Shown one piece after another: positions 33,433-41,897 of a stretch of DNA of 64,000 nt (position 1 is its first letter; each line of letters starts with the position of its first letter). A model generated the notes under the pieces. The model was given only the letters and a program-made list of their open reading frames with translations. It did no database searches and was not told the origin of the DNA. The stretch is from Candidatus Woesearchaeota archaeon (GTDB taxonomy: Archaea > Nanobdellota > Nanobdellia > Woesearchaeales > GCA-023898365). The translations under genes were made by a program, and so were the position numbers. The stretch spans positions 434,001-498,000 of the forward strand of contig CP060219.1 of the NCBI GenBank assembly GCA_023898365.1, in the 5' to 3' direction.

Positions 33433-35628
33433 ATGCTTGAAGGATTTAAACCGCGTTTGTACCAGGAAACCATTTTTGCAAGTGCTGCGCTACATAATAC
33501 GCTTTGCGTCTTACCGACAGGTATGGGGAAAACTTCAATCGCTTTAATGCTCGCGGCGCAACGGTTACACCAATATCCTCAGTCAAAGATATTGTTCTTA
33601 GCACCAACAAAACCTCTTGCCATGCAACATGAAAAAACTTTTGCAAACTATTTTCCTCCCGAAGACATTGTTCTCTTTACTGGCGCAAAATCTCCTGCAA
33701 AACGTCAAGAAGAATGGACAAAAGCCAAGTTTATTTTTTCTACACCTCAAGGACTCGAAAATGACCTTATTAGTGGACGCATTTCGTTGTCAGATGTTTC
33801 CTTGCTGGTAGTAGATGAAGCGCATCGTGCGGTAAAAGGCTATGCGTATGTCTTTGTGGCCAACGAATATGTCAAACAAGCAGTTAATGAGCGGGTTTTA
33901 GCGCTGACAGCATCACCTGGCGCTGATAAAGAAACTATCGAGCAAGTTCTAGCAAACTTACACATTGAACGCCTCGAAGTAAGAGATTATGATGATCCTG
34001 ATCTTGCTCCTTATGTGCAAGATATTGATGTTTCCTGGGTTGAAGTCGCATTATCGCCTGAGTTTCTTGCAATCAAACGAAAACTCGAATTTGCTTTATC
34101 CAGTAAATTATCTGAAGCAAAGAATTTTGGCTATCTTACAACGACCAATTTGAACAAATCACAACTACTCAAAGCGTCACACGAATTATTTGCAAAATCA
34201 GCAAGCGGCGAAAAAGATTTTGAGCTGTTAAAAACCATTTCACTTATTGCAGAGGCGCTCAAAATTGAACACGCACTCGAATTGATCGAAACGCAAGGAT
34301 TGCGTGCAGTAACATCATATCTTGCTAGTTTGCAAAGCCAAGCAGCAACGTCTGCAACAAAAGCAGTAAAAAATTTGGTTGCGACACCTGCTATAAAAGA
34401 AGCGCGATTTCTTGCCGAACAAGCGCTCGAAAAGAATCTTGAACATGCCAAACTCACCGAACTTAAGAAATTGGTCGCTGAACATCTCACTCCTGATGCA
34501 AAAATCATCATTTTCTCTCAGTTTCGTGATACATTAACAGAAATACGTGCAGCTCTTACAGCAAAAAATATTTCAACAGAAATTTTTGTAGGTCAAGCAA
34601 AAAAGAACGGTCTTGGCATGTCTCAAAAAAATCAAAAGGAAGTTATTGCTCGTTTTTCAAGCGGCGAATTTCCTGTACTTCTTTCTTCCTCTGTTGGTGA
34701 AGAAGGTCTTGACATTCCCGCTGTTGATTTAGTGATTTTTTTCGAGCCCATCCCTTCTGCTATTCGCACTATTCAGCGACGGGGAAGAACTGGTCGCTTA
34801 GAAAAAGGAAAAGTCATGGTGCTTGTCGCAAAAGAAACAAGAGATGTCGCGTATCGTTGGGTGGCGTTGCATAAAGAAAAGCGGATGTATCGTCACCTTA
34901 AGGAATTACAATCTCAATTTTCTGGACGTTCCGCTCCGCTTGCAACAAGCTCGCTTCGCACCCTTGCAGATTTTGAACCTTCATCTCCTTTACCAACAAT
35001 TCACGTTGCTGCTGATTACCGAGAAAAACCAAGCACCGTCCTTAAAGCGCTTCGTGATTTTGGTGTTCAGATTTCTTTAGAAAAATTATCGGTGGGTGAC
35101 TATGTTCTCTCAAAACATGTTGTTATTGAATATAAAACCGTCAAAGATTTTATTGATTCGTTAGTTGATCGTAGGATATTTGATCAGGCAAAAAACATGC
35201 TATCCTACGAAAAACCATTGATTATTGTTGAAGGAACTGAAGATATCTATGAGCAGCGCAACATTTCGCCAAATGCTATCAAGGGATTGCTTACCTCGCT
35301 CATGCTTGATTTTCGCATTCCTGTTTTGTTCACCAAAAATCCTCAAGAAACTGCTGAGTACTTATTTGGTCTTGCAAAGCGAGAACAAGAAGGAAAAGAA
35401 AAACACCTCTCTAGGCACAGTGCTAAACCATTAACGGAGAAAGAACAACAAATCTATTTGATCTCCTCGCTTCCTGGCGTTGGTGAGGCGCTCGCAAAAG
35501 AATTACTTGATCGGTTCAAAACACCTCTTGCAGTCTTCACTGCATCACTTGAGGCGCTGCAAACAGCAAACAATCTTGGAGAAAAAAAAGCACAAAAAAT
35601 CAAGGATGTGCTAGAAAAGAGCACTTAG
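33433..35628 (+). CDS. hef: Hef: fork-processing DEAH helicase fused to XPF-type nuclease
   Basis: This protein of about 731 residues joins an SF2 helicase to an XPF/MUS81 endonuclease, the archaeal counterpart of FANCM and XPF. The helicase part has PTGMGKTS (about 28-35), VVDEAHRA (about 126-133), LALTASPG and the motif VI QRRGRTGR. The nuclease part has ADYREK (D about 528), VGDYVLS and IEYKTVKDF, where the canonical ERKxxxD reads EYKxxxD. The acidic and Lys residues are kept, but the Arg is Tyr. A C-terminal double helix-hairpin-helix (SLPGVGEALAKELLDRF, then NLGEKKAQKI) binds DNA. The function is restart and repair of stalled forks. Confidence 0.95.
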   Translation: MLEGFKPRLYQETIFASAALHNTLCVLPTGMGKTSIALMLAAQRLHQYPQSKILFLAPTKPLAMQHEKTFANYFPPEDIVLFTGAKSPAKRQEEWTKAKFIFSTPQGLENDLISGRISLSDVSLLVVDEAHRAVKGYAYVFVANEYVKQAVNERVLALTASPGADKETIEQVLANLHIERLEVRDYDDPDLAPYVQDIDVSWVEVALSPEFLAIKRKLEFALSSKLSEAKNFGYLTTTNLNKSQLLKASHELFAKSASGEKDFELLKTISLIAEALKIEHALELIETQGLRAVTSYLASLQSQAATSATKAVKNLVATPAIKEARFLAEQALEKNLEHAKLTELKKLVAEHLTPDAKIIIFSQFRDTLTEIRAALTAKNISTEIFVGQAKKNGLGMSQKNQKEVIARFSSGEFPVLLSSSVGEEGLDIPAVDLVIFFEPIPSAIRTIQRRGRTGRLEKGKVMVLVAKETRDVAYRWVALHKEKRMYRHLKELQSQFSGRSAPLATSSLRTLADFEPSSPLPTIHVAADYREKPSTVLKALRDFGVQISLEKLSVGDYVLSKHVVIEYKTVKDFIDSLVDRRIFDQAKNMLSYEKPLIIVEGTEDIYEQRNISPNAIKGLLTSLMLDFRIPVLFTKNPQETAEYLFGLAKREQEGKEKHLSRHSAKPLTEKEQQIYLISSLPGVGEALAKELLDRFKTPLAVFTASLEALQTANNLGEKKAQKIKDVLEKST

Positions 35629-35637
35629 CTCTGTTTT

Positions 35638-36279
35638 TTATTGGGTTATTGCAATACGCGCGACTGGTTCTTGCTCGCTTGAGAGTAAATACGGGCAGTC
35701 AGTTCTTCCACCGTAAAATTCTCCTAGAAGAATGCTCGAACTATCTCTGTCTTGTTCAATTTTGTAAACTACTAGCTCGCTTACCTCATACGAGGAAGGT
35801 TCGATGTAGACTGATTGTGATGTTGTTGAACCGTTTAGTCGTTGATATTCTTTTGAACATTTTGGCGCTAGCGCTAAGTTTACTTGTAGTTGTTCTCCAG
35901 GCCCTATGTCCGCAGTTCTTCGCATCCTCACGTCTTCGTTCTGTTTTGCTGTTCCTTGCGCTACAAATTCAGTAGTAAAATATCCGTTCTTTATTTCTTG
36001 TACGGCGCATACAGCGTATCGATCAAGAGTTGTTTTTTTTGGCAAAAAAAATGAATTACTAATTGTTTGTTCCATAACGACCAAATAGTTTTCTTTGTTG
36101 CCAGTAAATGCATAACTACAATTATTAGAAGTTATTTTGTCCGGGAATACATCCGCATGGGCTAGCGAACTTAAGAAGGTTGTTTCTTCAGTAATTCCCA
36201 CATTGATCATTTCTAAGAAGACAAAGATAAGAATTATGCCTAAGGGTATTGCAACGCCAAGAAGGTTACCTCGTTTCAT
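35638..36279 (-). CDS. Membrane-anchored extracellular protein, unknown function
   Basis: This 213-residue protein begins with a basic start and one hydrophobic helix (about 7-26), then a beta-rich external domain with four or five cysteines (NNCSYAF, YAVCAVQ, APKCSK, TDCPYL), possibly two disulfides. No family is recognised. Its start overlaps the upstream small membrane gene by 4 nt, so it is the third gene of a leftward operon. It converges on hef with 9 nt between the stops. Confidence 0.65.
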   Translation of the reverse strand: MKRGNLLGVAIPLGIILIFVFLEMINVGITEETTFLSSLAHADVFPDKITSNNCSYAFTGNKENYLVVMEQTISNSFFLPKKTTLDRYAVCAVQEIKNGYFTTEFVAQGTAKQNEDVRMRRTADIGPGEQLQVNLALAPKCSKEYQRLNGSTTSQSVYIEPSSYEVSELVVYKIEQDRDSSSILLGEFYGGRTDCPYLLSSEQEPVARIAITQ

Positions 36280-36527
36280 TTTTTATTTTTTGCATAATAC
36301 AGGCCAACACCTATCATTAAGGCCGCTGAAAATATGAGAAGGGACATAATGCCTCCTTTACGCAACTCAAATGTTTCAATACAATAGGTTACGAATATGA
36401 CATAGGCGAATACTGACAAAATATAGAGCAAATGGTATAATTTTCTTTTTTTTGCATAGGTTACTCCCAACACTATGAGCATTGGAAAAAGAAGCCATCC
36501 GAAAATCATTAGTGCAATAAATCCCAT
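36276..36527 (-). CDS. Small three-helix membrane protein, unknown
   Basis: This 83-residue hydrophobic protein has three probable helices (about 2-22, 32-48 and 58-78) and basic loops (YAKKRKLY, ending KNKK). The family is not recognised. It starts one base after the stop of the preceding small gene and overlaps the following one by 4 nt, so the three are probably translated together. Confidence 0.6.
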   Translation of the reverse strand: MGFIALMIFGWLLFPMLIVLGVTYAKKRKLYHLLYILSVFAYVIFVTYCIETFELRKGGIMSLLIFSAALMIGVGLYYAKNKK

Positions 36528-36528
36528 T

Positions 36529-36705
36529 TTAGATATCTTTCTCCCTAAGTAGATTGCCTGCGAAAAAAAAGGCTACGGCAAGACATGCTAAGAGTACTGT
36601 CTTAATGCTGTCGGGAAATGAGATGATGTACTCCCACGTAAAATACACGATGGCTGCAATCGCAAAAAGACCGCCAAACCAATAGAATAAGGTTTCTGTA
36701 CCCAT
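36529..36705 (-). CDS. Small two-helix membrane protein, unknown
   Basis: From ATG 36705 this is a 58-residue protein with two hydrophobic helices (about 5-22 and 30-50) and a charged tail (LREKDI). I prefer this start to the longer frame beginning at 36801 because a TTTATATAT TATA box lies on this strand at 36730-36738, about 28 nt upstream, which predicts a leaderless mRNA. The 32-residue extension in the longer frame would fall before the promoter. It is the first gene of a three-gene leftward operon. Confidence 0.6.
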   Translation of the reverse strand: MGTETLFYWFGGLFAIAAIVYFTWEYIISFPDSIKTVLLACLAVAFFFAGNLLREKDI

Positions 36706-36729
36706 ACCTTCTTTTTCTTGACTAGAATC

Positions 36730-36738
36730 TTTATATAT
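36730..36738 (-). promoter_or_regulatory. TATA box of the small membrane-protein operon
   Basis: ATATATAAA on the minus strand lies about 28 nt before ATG 36705. It decides the start of the first small gene. Confidence 0.65.
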
Positions 36739-36810
36739 CTTCTCTTTTCTCGCAAAGTTTTTAAAAATGGGTGTGCGCTTTGCTTTGGGGGATGGTAGCA
36801 CACGGATAAA

Positions 36811-38226
36811 ATGTTTTCAGCTAAAGCTCTTCGGTACTATAAGCGAAAAGAGATTCGCGAGCTTCTTATTGCCCATGCCGGAGATAAAGAGATTGGTGTG
36901 CGTTTTGCTGACGGTTCATTTGGTAAGCGACCCGATGTTTTGTTGTATCCTGAGGAAGTTCTCGATCTTGCACAAAAACGAGTAACTTCCTTTCATGCGT
37001 CTGAAGAACTGTGGAGTAATCCTTTACTTCTTGAAACTGCTAAGTCAAAGCGCGAACTCGCCGAAATTCGTAAAGGATGGGATTTGATTATTGATATTGA
37101 TGCAAAACATTTTCCTTATGCCAAAATTATTGCATTGATTGTGCTGCAAGCTCTTGAACATTTCCACGTTAAATCTGTCACGGCAAAGTTTTCAGGCAAC
37201 AAAGGATTTCACCTTGCTATTCCTTTTGAAGCATTTCCTGATACGGTGGCAGGAACGAAAACTGGTGAGTTATTTCCTGAAGCTCCTCGACGCATCGCGT
37301 TTCATTTACTTGATTTGATTTCCGAACCCTTGGGTGCAAAAATATTATCTTTTGAAAAAGGCAATGTGGACGCAATTGCGAAAAAAACAGGTTTTTCTGT
37401 TGATGAATTGTATGAACACCGTGGTCGCAAAAAAATTATTTCTGGAAAGAAGATAGCACAAATTGATACCGTACTTATTTCTTCACGACATTTGTATCGT
37501 ATGCCGTTTTCTCTTCATGAATCTTCAGGTCTTGTTTCAGTTCCTATTGATCCATCAAAAATTTGGAATTTCACAAAGGATGAAGCTGAACCTGACCGCG
37601 TTGATCTTTCCATTCCTTTCTTAGATCGCAACGTTCCCTTTGGTGACGCAACCACTCTTTTTGTGCAAAGTTTTGATGCGCAGCTTCCTGACACGATGCG
37701 TGAGCGAACCGAAACAAAACACACCATTGTTCTTTCTTCTGATCCGATTGAGTTTATTCCTGAAGAAAAATTTCCTCCCTGCATACAGAATATGCTTGGG
37801 CCGTTAAAAGATGGAAAAAAGCGAGCATTGTTTACGCTCTTGAATTTTCTTCGCGGCGCAGGTTGGGCCCTCGATGCGATCACCGAACGATTGTATGCGT
37901 GGAATGAGTTGCATGATGAGCCTTTGCGAGAAACCATTCTCAAAACCCATTTGCGCATCGGACTTGCAAAGAAAGAGATTATTCCTCCTCATTCATGCAA
38001 ACGATATTATCAAGACTTAGGCGTGTGCAGGCCAAACGAATTTTGCGCAACAATTCGCAATCCCTTATCGTACGCGCGAAAAAAACACGCACAAACTTCT
38101 CAAAAAGCAGGTGTTCGACCCAAACTTACCGAAGAACAAAAAGCAATGCGCAAAAAATTTCGTGACGCTTCAAAAGAAAACAAAGCTCCTGAAAAAAAAC
38201 GTTCTTCTGAAAAAAAGAAATCATAA
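36811..38226 (+). CDS. priS: Fused DNA primase: PriS catalytic domain plus PriL iron-sulfur domain
   Basis: This 471-residue protein starts as an archaeal/eukaryotic primase small subunit: N-terminal RYYKRKEIRELL, the catalytic pair DIDAK (D95, D97), SGNKGFH (128-134, nucleotide binding) and a later RHLYRMPFSLHESSGL block. After residue 315 it continues as the PriL C-terminal domain, with four cysteines at 324 (PPC), 396 (HSC), 406 (GVC) and 412 (EFC) and the ending NPLSYARKK, as expected for the [4Fe-4S] domain that starts RNA-DNA primer synthesis. The PriL N-terminal scaffold is absent. Free PriS is about 350 residues. Such one-piece primases are known from Nanoarchaeum and other DPANN archaea. 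A Lys-rich tail ends the protein. Confidence 0.93.
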   Translation: MFSAKALRYYKRKEIRELLIAHAGDKEIGVRFADGSFGKRPDVLLYPEEVLDLAQKRVTSFHASEELWSNPLLLETAKSKRELAEIRKGWDLIIDIDAKHFPYAKIIALIVLQALEHFHVKSVTAKFSGNKGFHLAIPFEAFPDTVAGTKTGELFPEAPRRIAFHLLDLISEPLGAKILSFEKGNVDAIAKKTGFSVDELYEHRGRKKIISGKKIAQIDTVLISSRHLYRMPFSLHESSGLVSVPIDPSKIWNFTKDEAEPDRVDLSIPFLDRNVPFGDATTLFVQSFDAQLPDTMRERTETKHTIVLSSDPIEFIPEEKFPPCIQNMLGPLKDGKKRALFTLLNFLRGAGWALDAITERLYAWNELHDEPLRETILKTHLRIGLAKKEIIPPHSCKRYYQDLGVCRPNEFCATIRNPLSYARKKHAQTSQKAGVRPKLTEEQKAMRKKFRDASKENKAPEKKRSSEKKKS

Positions 38227-38232
38227 CTGTTC

Positions 38233-39288
38233 TTATCTTTTCATAAAGATGTCGAGTGTTGTCTGTAAACTTGCTTCGTAATCAATATTTCCTGCTTTGA
38301 CGCCAACAAGTCTTACAAATCTTTTACGATCATAATGCACATAAAATAGTTTACATGCACTAGTTACGAGCGCATCTTGTGAGTTTGTCGCATAGCGTAC
38401 TGTTTCTTCGCGAGTTATGGTGGTAAAATCACCGTATTTTATTTTGATTGCAATGGTGCGAAAAAATTTCTTGCCAAGTCGTGCACTCACTTCTTTAGCA
38501 AGATGCCGTATTTCTGCTAGAAGAACTGTTACTTCTTTTGTGTCGCTCAAAAACGTCTGTTCTTTGCTGACGCTCCGTGGTTTTTTTGTTCGAGGAATGT
38601 CTGTTTCTTTTTCTGCGCGAACAATTTGCCAAAAATAGAGCGCTCGCTCACCGAACCATTCTTTGATGCGAATCGGAGCGCAGCGCCCAAGATCTCCCAA
38701 GGACTGAATTCCTTTGCTTCTCATGTTCTTTGCAAGCTGTTTGCCGATCCCTGGCATCACACTTATGTCAAGAGGAGAAAGAAACTCTCGCTGTTTGGTA
38801 ACTACCGTCACTCCTGCTGGTTTGTTACTTGCACAAGCAATTTTTGCTGTCAGCGCACAAGAAGCAATGCCAACCGAGCAAGAAATCTGAGAACTTGCCC
38901 GCACCACTTCTTTTACGTGGTTGCCAATTTCTTCAAGAGAATTGAATCGTGAAAATAAATGACTAATATCCACATAGGCTTCATCAATCGACGCCTGATA
39001 AAATCGTGGACTGAGAAGCGCAAGTTGTTGCATAATCTGCCGAGAAATAATGCTGTACTTGCGAAAATTGCCTTCAACAATAACTAATTCTTTACATTGT
39101 GTTTTCGCTTTGAAAACGGGCATTGCTGCGTGTATCCCATACGTTCGTGCAAGATAATTTGCTGAAGAAATAACCCCTCTCGTTCCTGCCTGTCCAATCG
39201 CGAAAGGTTTGTTTGCAAGTGTTTTATCGTCTCGTTCTTCACATGAGCAAAAGAAACAATCCATATCGACATGCGCAATAAGAGTCAT
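38233..39288 (-). CDS. dinB: DNA polymerase IV (Y-family translesion polymerase)
   Basis: This 351-residue Dpo4/DinB enzyme copies past damaged bases. It has IAHVDMDCFFCSCE (first metal Asp), SIDEAYVDIS (catalytic D-E pair), the helix-hairpin-helix MPGIGKQLAKNMRSKGIQSLGDL, and a little-finger domain. Near the end, QTTLDIFM fits a PIP box for binding PCNA, with the usual final hydrophobic pair only partly kept. The length is normal. It is convergent with the primase gene, with 6 nt between the stops. A TATA-like CCCTTAAGAAAG near 39312-39320 on the minus strand precedes the ATG. Confidence 0.96.
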   Translation of the reverse strand: MTLIAHVDMDCFFCSCEERDDKTLANKPFAIGQAGTRGVISSANYLARTYGIHAAMPVFKAKTQCKELVIVEGNFRKYSIISRQIMQQLALLSPRFYQASIDEAYVDISHLFSRFNSLEEIGNHVKEVVRASSQISCSVGIASCALTAKIACASNKPAGVTVVTKQREFLSPLDISVMPGIGKQLAKNMRSKGIQSLGDLGRCAPIRIKEWFGERALYFWQIVRAEKETDIPRTKKPRSVSKEQTFLSDTKEVTVLLAEIRHLAKEVSARLGKKFFRTIAIKIKYGDFTTITREETVRYATNSQDALVTSACKLFYVHYDRKRFVRLVGVKAGNIDYEASLQTTLDIFMKR

Positions 39289-39342
39289 GCGCTGCTACAG
39301 CAGTTCTCTTTCTTAAGGGTCACGCACCAAACTGACCAGTGC

Positions 39343-39858
39343 TTATGCTAGTGCGTTAATGATGGCGTTCGCCCATGCTGCTGATGCATCGGGTCCGTTT
39401 CCGGTAATAAGCAGTTCATCGATGACAACGTCTTTATCAACAAACGTCGCCCCTCCCTCTTCTAAGCGCTTTGCTTCTTGACCGTTCCCATTCCACACGG
39501 TTGCTTGTTTGCCAGAAAGGACTCCTGCTTTTGCAAGAATGGTTGGCCCTAAACAAATAGCTGCTAAGAGCTTTCCTTGTTTGTAAGCAGATTGGAGTAA
39601 TTCGTGCATACAGGGATGTTCTCGGAGCATGACCGCGCCAGGGCCTCCTGTAATTGCTATGCAGTCATATGCTTCTATTGAAAGAGAAACAAGGTCTTTG
39701 TCCACGGCCAATTGCGCCCCTAACTTTCCTTGCGCTATGTGCACGCCAACGCTTCCCACATCAACGTGGAATCCTTGATCTTGAAACGCTTGTTTTGGCA
39801 CAAGTGCCTCTTCATCGCGAAACCCTTCTGGAGCAACAATAAGCAAGATTTTCTTCAT
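39343..39858 (-). CDS. DJ-1/PfpI-family protein
   Basis: This protein of about 171 residues has the DJ-1/ThiJ/PfpI fold. The nucleophile elbow AAICLGPTIL gives the catalytic Cys at about residue 99, and an N-terminal Glu (APEGF, E about 12) is the residue that normally polarises it. AITGGPGA and VWNGNGQEA flank the site. Members act as deglycases, chaperones or proteases; which applies here cannot be read. Two adjacent ATGs exist (39861 and 39858); GGTGAT just upstream fits the second better. It shares a bidirectional TATA region with the glycyl-tRNA synthetase gene. Confidence 0.92.
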   Translation of the reverse strand: MKKILLIVAPEGFRDEEALVPKQAFQDQGFHVDVGSVGVHIAQGKLGAQLAVDKDLVSLSIEAYDCIAITGGPGAVMLREHPCMHELLQSAYKQGKLLAAICLGPTILAKAGVLSGKQATVWNGNGQEAKRLEEGGATFVDKDVVIDELLITGNGPDASAAWANAIINALA

Positions 39859-39887
39859 CATATCACCAATTCACGTTTTGCATCGCT

Positions 39888-39900
39888 ATCTTTTTAAATT
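39888..39900. promoter_or_regulatory. Shared bidirectional TATA element
   Basis: ATCTTTTTAAATT lies 22-34 nt before the rightward ATG 39922 and 30-42 nt before the leftward ATG 39858. It reads as a TATA box on both strands, like the element at 29849. Confidence 0.55.
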
Positions 39901-39921
39901 TTCTCGGGTTCTGGAAGCAGT

Positions 39922-41394
39922 ATGACGATTCCTATTGATGATATGGCTGCTTTTTGCAAGAAAAAAGGCCTCGTGTATAACACGGCAGATATGTATGGTG
40001 GTCTTGCAGGCTTTTTTGACTATGGTCCGTTTGGTGTAGAAATAAAAAACAAACTCAAAGCAGCATGGTGGTCATATTGGGTGCAATCCAGAGAAGATAT
40101 TGTTGGCATTGATGGCGCAATCATCACCAATCCTTCCGTATGGAAAGCATCAGGGCACACAGAAAACTTCTGTGATCAAATGCTGGTGTGTTCAAAATGC
40201 GCTGCAAAACAACGAGCAGATGCATTCATTGAAGAACAGACAGGAAAAAATCTTGAAGGCGCATCGGCAGAAGAACTCAACAGTCTCGTTGCCGAAAACA
40301 AACTTGTCTGTCCTGCATGCAAATCTTCATTTAAAGAAGTCAAAGACTTCAATCTTATGTTCTCCACAAGTATTGGTGCTGCAGGCGGTGATGATGCATA
40401 TTTGCGACCAGAAACAGCGCAGCTCATTTTTGCAAACTTTAAACTCATTCAAGAACATGCGCGCCTCAAACCACCCTTTGGTGTTGCGCAAATTGGAAAA
40501 GCATTTCGTAACGAAATCAGTCCACGAAATTTTTTATTTCGCTGCAGAGAATTTGAACAAATGGAGATTGAATATTTTATCAATCCCACCATACAGACTT
40601 GTCCGTATTATGCAGAACTCGAAAACACACATTTTTACTTACTTGATGCGGCGGCTCAAGAAGAAGGAACAGAAAACATACTTGAGTTAACTGCTAAAGA
40701 AGCTGTTGAAAAAAAGATTATGCACGAATGGCATGCCTATTTCTTAGCAGCAAACATTTCTTGGTTTGCCTCGCTTGGCGTACGGCCAGAAAATTTTCGT
40801 ATCAGAGAACATATGAAACAAGAACTTGCTCATTACTCCAGCGCATGCTTTGATCTTGAATACAAGTTTCCCTTCGGTTACAAAGAATTGCTTGGCGTTG
40901 CAGACAGAGGAACATATGATTTGGGACGACACCAAGAACATGCAAAAAAAGATTTAATGATTTACGATGACGACACGAAAGAAAAATATTTGCCTGTTGT
41001 CATAGCAGAACCTTCGCTGGGTGTTGATCGCTCATTCTTGGTCTTCTTATATGAAGCATACGATGATGACAAAGAACGAGGAAACATTGTATTGCACTTA
41101 CATCCTCGCCTTGCACCAATCACCGTAAGTGTCTTTCCCTTAACCAATAAACTTGCTGGTAAAGCAAGAGAACTATACAAAGCGCTCAAACATTCTTTTG
41201 CAGTAAGCTACGATGCAAGCGGCAGTGTTGGACGGCGATACGCGCGAGCCGATGAACTGGGCACCCCCTTTTGTATTACTGTTGACTTTGAAGAAGATGG
41301 GTGTGTAACGGTGCGTGATCGCGACACAACAAAACAAGAACGTGTTAAGATCGAAGCATTGACTTCTTACCTTCGTAAAAAAATTGAAGGATAA
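39922..41394 (+). CDS. glyS: Glycyl-tRNA synthetase (alpha2, class II)
   Basis: This 490-residue enzyme charges tRNA-Gly. It has GLAGFFDYGPFGVEIKN near the start, a zinc-binding insertion (CSKC, later CPAC), RPETAQLIF, motif 2 FRNEISPRNFLFRCREFEQME, the GVADRGTYDLGRHQEH substrate block, and motif 3 PSLGVDRSFLVFLY. The C-terminal anticodon-binding domain starts about residue 395 (LAPITVSVFPL). The transcript should be leaderless from the TATA box 25 nt upstream. Confidence 0.97.
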   Translation: MTIPIDDMAAFCKKKGLVYNTADMYGGLAGFFDYGPFGVEIKNKLKAAWWSYWVQSREDIVGIDGAIITNPSVWKASGHTENFCDQMLVCSKCAAKQRADAFIEEQTGKNLEGASAEELNSLVAENKLVCPACKSSFKEVKDFNLMFSTSIGAAGGDDAYLRPETAQLIFANFKLIQEHARLKPPFGVAQIGKAFRNEISPRNFLFRCREFEQMEIEYFINPTIQTCPYYAELENTHFYLLDAAAQEEGTENILELTAKEAVEKKIMHEWHAYFLAANISWFASLGVRPENFRIREHMKQELAHYSSACFDLEYKFPFGYKELLGVADRGTYDLGRHQEHAKKDLMIYDDDTKEKYLPVVIAEPSLGVDRSFLVFLYEAYDDDKERGNIVLHLHPRLAPITVSVFPLTNKLAGKARELYKALKHSFAVSYDASGSVGRRYARADELGTPFCITVDFEEDGCVTVRDRDTTKQERVKIEALTSYLRKKIEG

Positions 41395-41410
41395 TTCTTT
41401 AGAAGAAAAA

Positions 41411-41419
41411 CTTATAAGT
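41411..41419 (+). promoter_or_regulatory. TATA box that fixes the start of the next small gene
   Basis: CTTATAAGT lies 8 nt before an in-frame ATG at 41427 but about 27 nt before ATG 41442, so the later ATG is the likely leaderless start. Confidence 0.6.
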
Positions 41420-41441
41420 TCGTCTTATGAAGACTGACTGC

Positions 41442-41840
41442 ATGAATGATCGTCAAGAACCTCAACCAACTTCTGTTGTAATGAATGGCATGTATAGAGG
41501 TCTGTGGTTTGGCAAGCTGGTTGTGAAGATTCTCGAATATATTATTCCTCCTTTCAGAGATAAGGAAGAAAACTTGATTGGGTTTCAAAATTATTATTTG
41601 AACAAATTCAATCTTTCAAATAAAGAACGATTGAAGAGAGCAGTGAAAGAGTTAGTAAAAATTGTTTTTGGCATCACTTTTTGGACACATGGCATTCTTC
41701 TTTCTTTTCTTACGCTCTTCAAATTTTTCAATCCCTCAATGATGATACATCCGTACGCGATTAGTTCATCAATTTTTATGGTGCTGTTCCTCACATTTAG
41801 TATTTTTTTAGTTCTTTATATTTTCAAACAAGATAACTAG
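41442..41840 (+). CDS. Two-helix membrane protein, unknown
   Basis: From ATG 41442 this is a 132-residue protein: a basic cytosolic N-terminal region with amphipathic helices (KLVVKILEYIIPPFRDKEENL), then two membrane helices (about 72-98 and 105-128). The family is not recognised. It stands alone between the glycyl-tRNA synthetase and thymidine kinase genes, each with its own TATA element. Confidence 0.6.
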   Translation: MNDRQEPQPTSVVMNGMYRGLWFGKLVVKILEYIIPPFRDKEENLIGFQNYYLNKFNLSNKERLKRAVKELVKIVFGITFWTHGILLSFLTLFKFFNPSMMIHPYAISSSIFMVLFLTFSIFLVLYIFKQDN

Positions 41841-41865
41841 AATTATCCTATTTTAGAACAGAAAT

Positions 41866-41875
41866 ACTTATAAGT
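41866..41875 (+). promoter_or_regulatory. TATA box of thymidine kinase gene
   Basis: ACTTATAAGT lies 23-32 nt before ATG 41898, giving a leaderless transcript. It is almost identical to the element at 41411. Confidence 0.6.
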
Positions 41876-41897
41876 TACTTCTTAATAATGCTGACAG

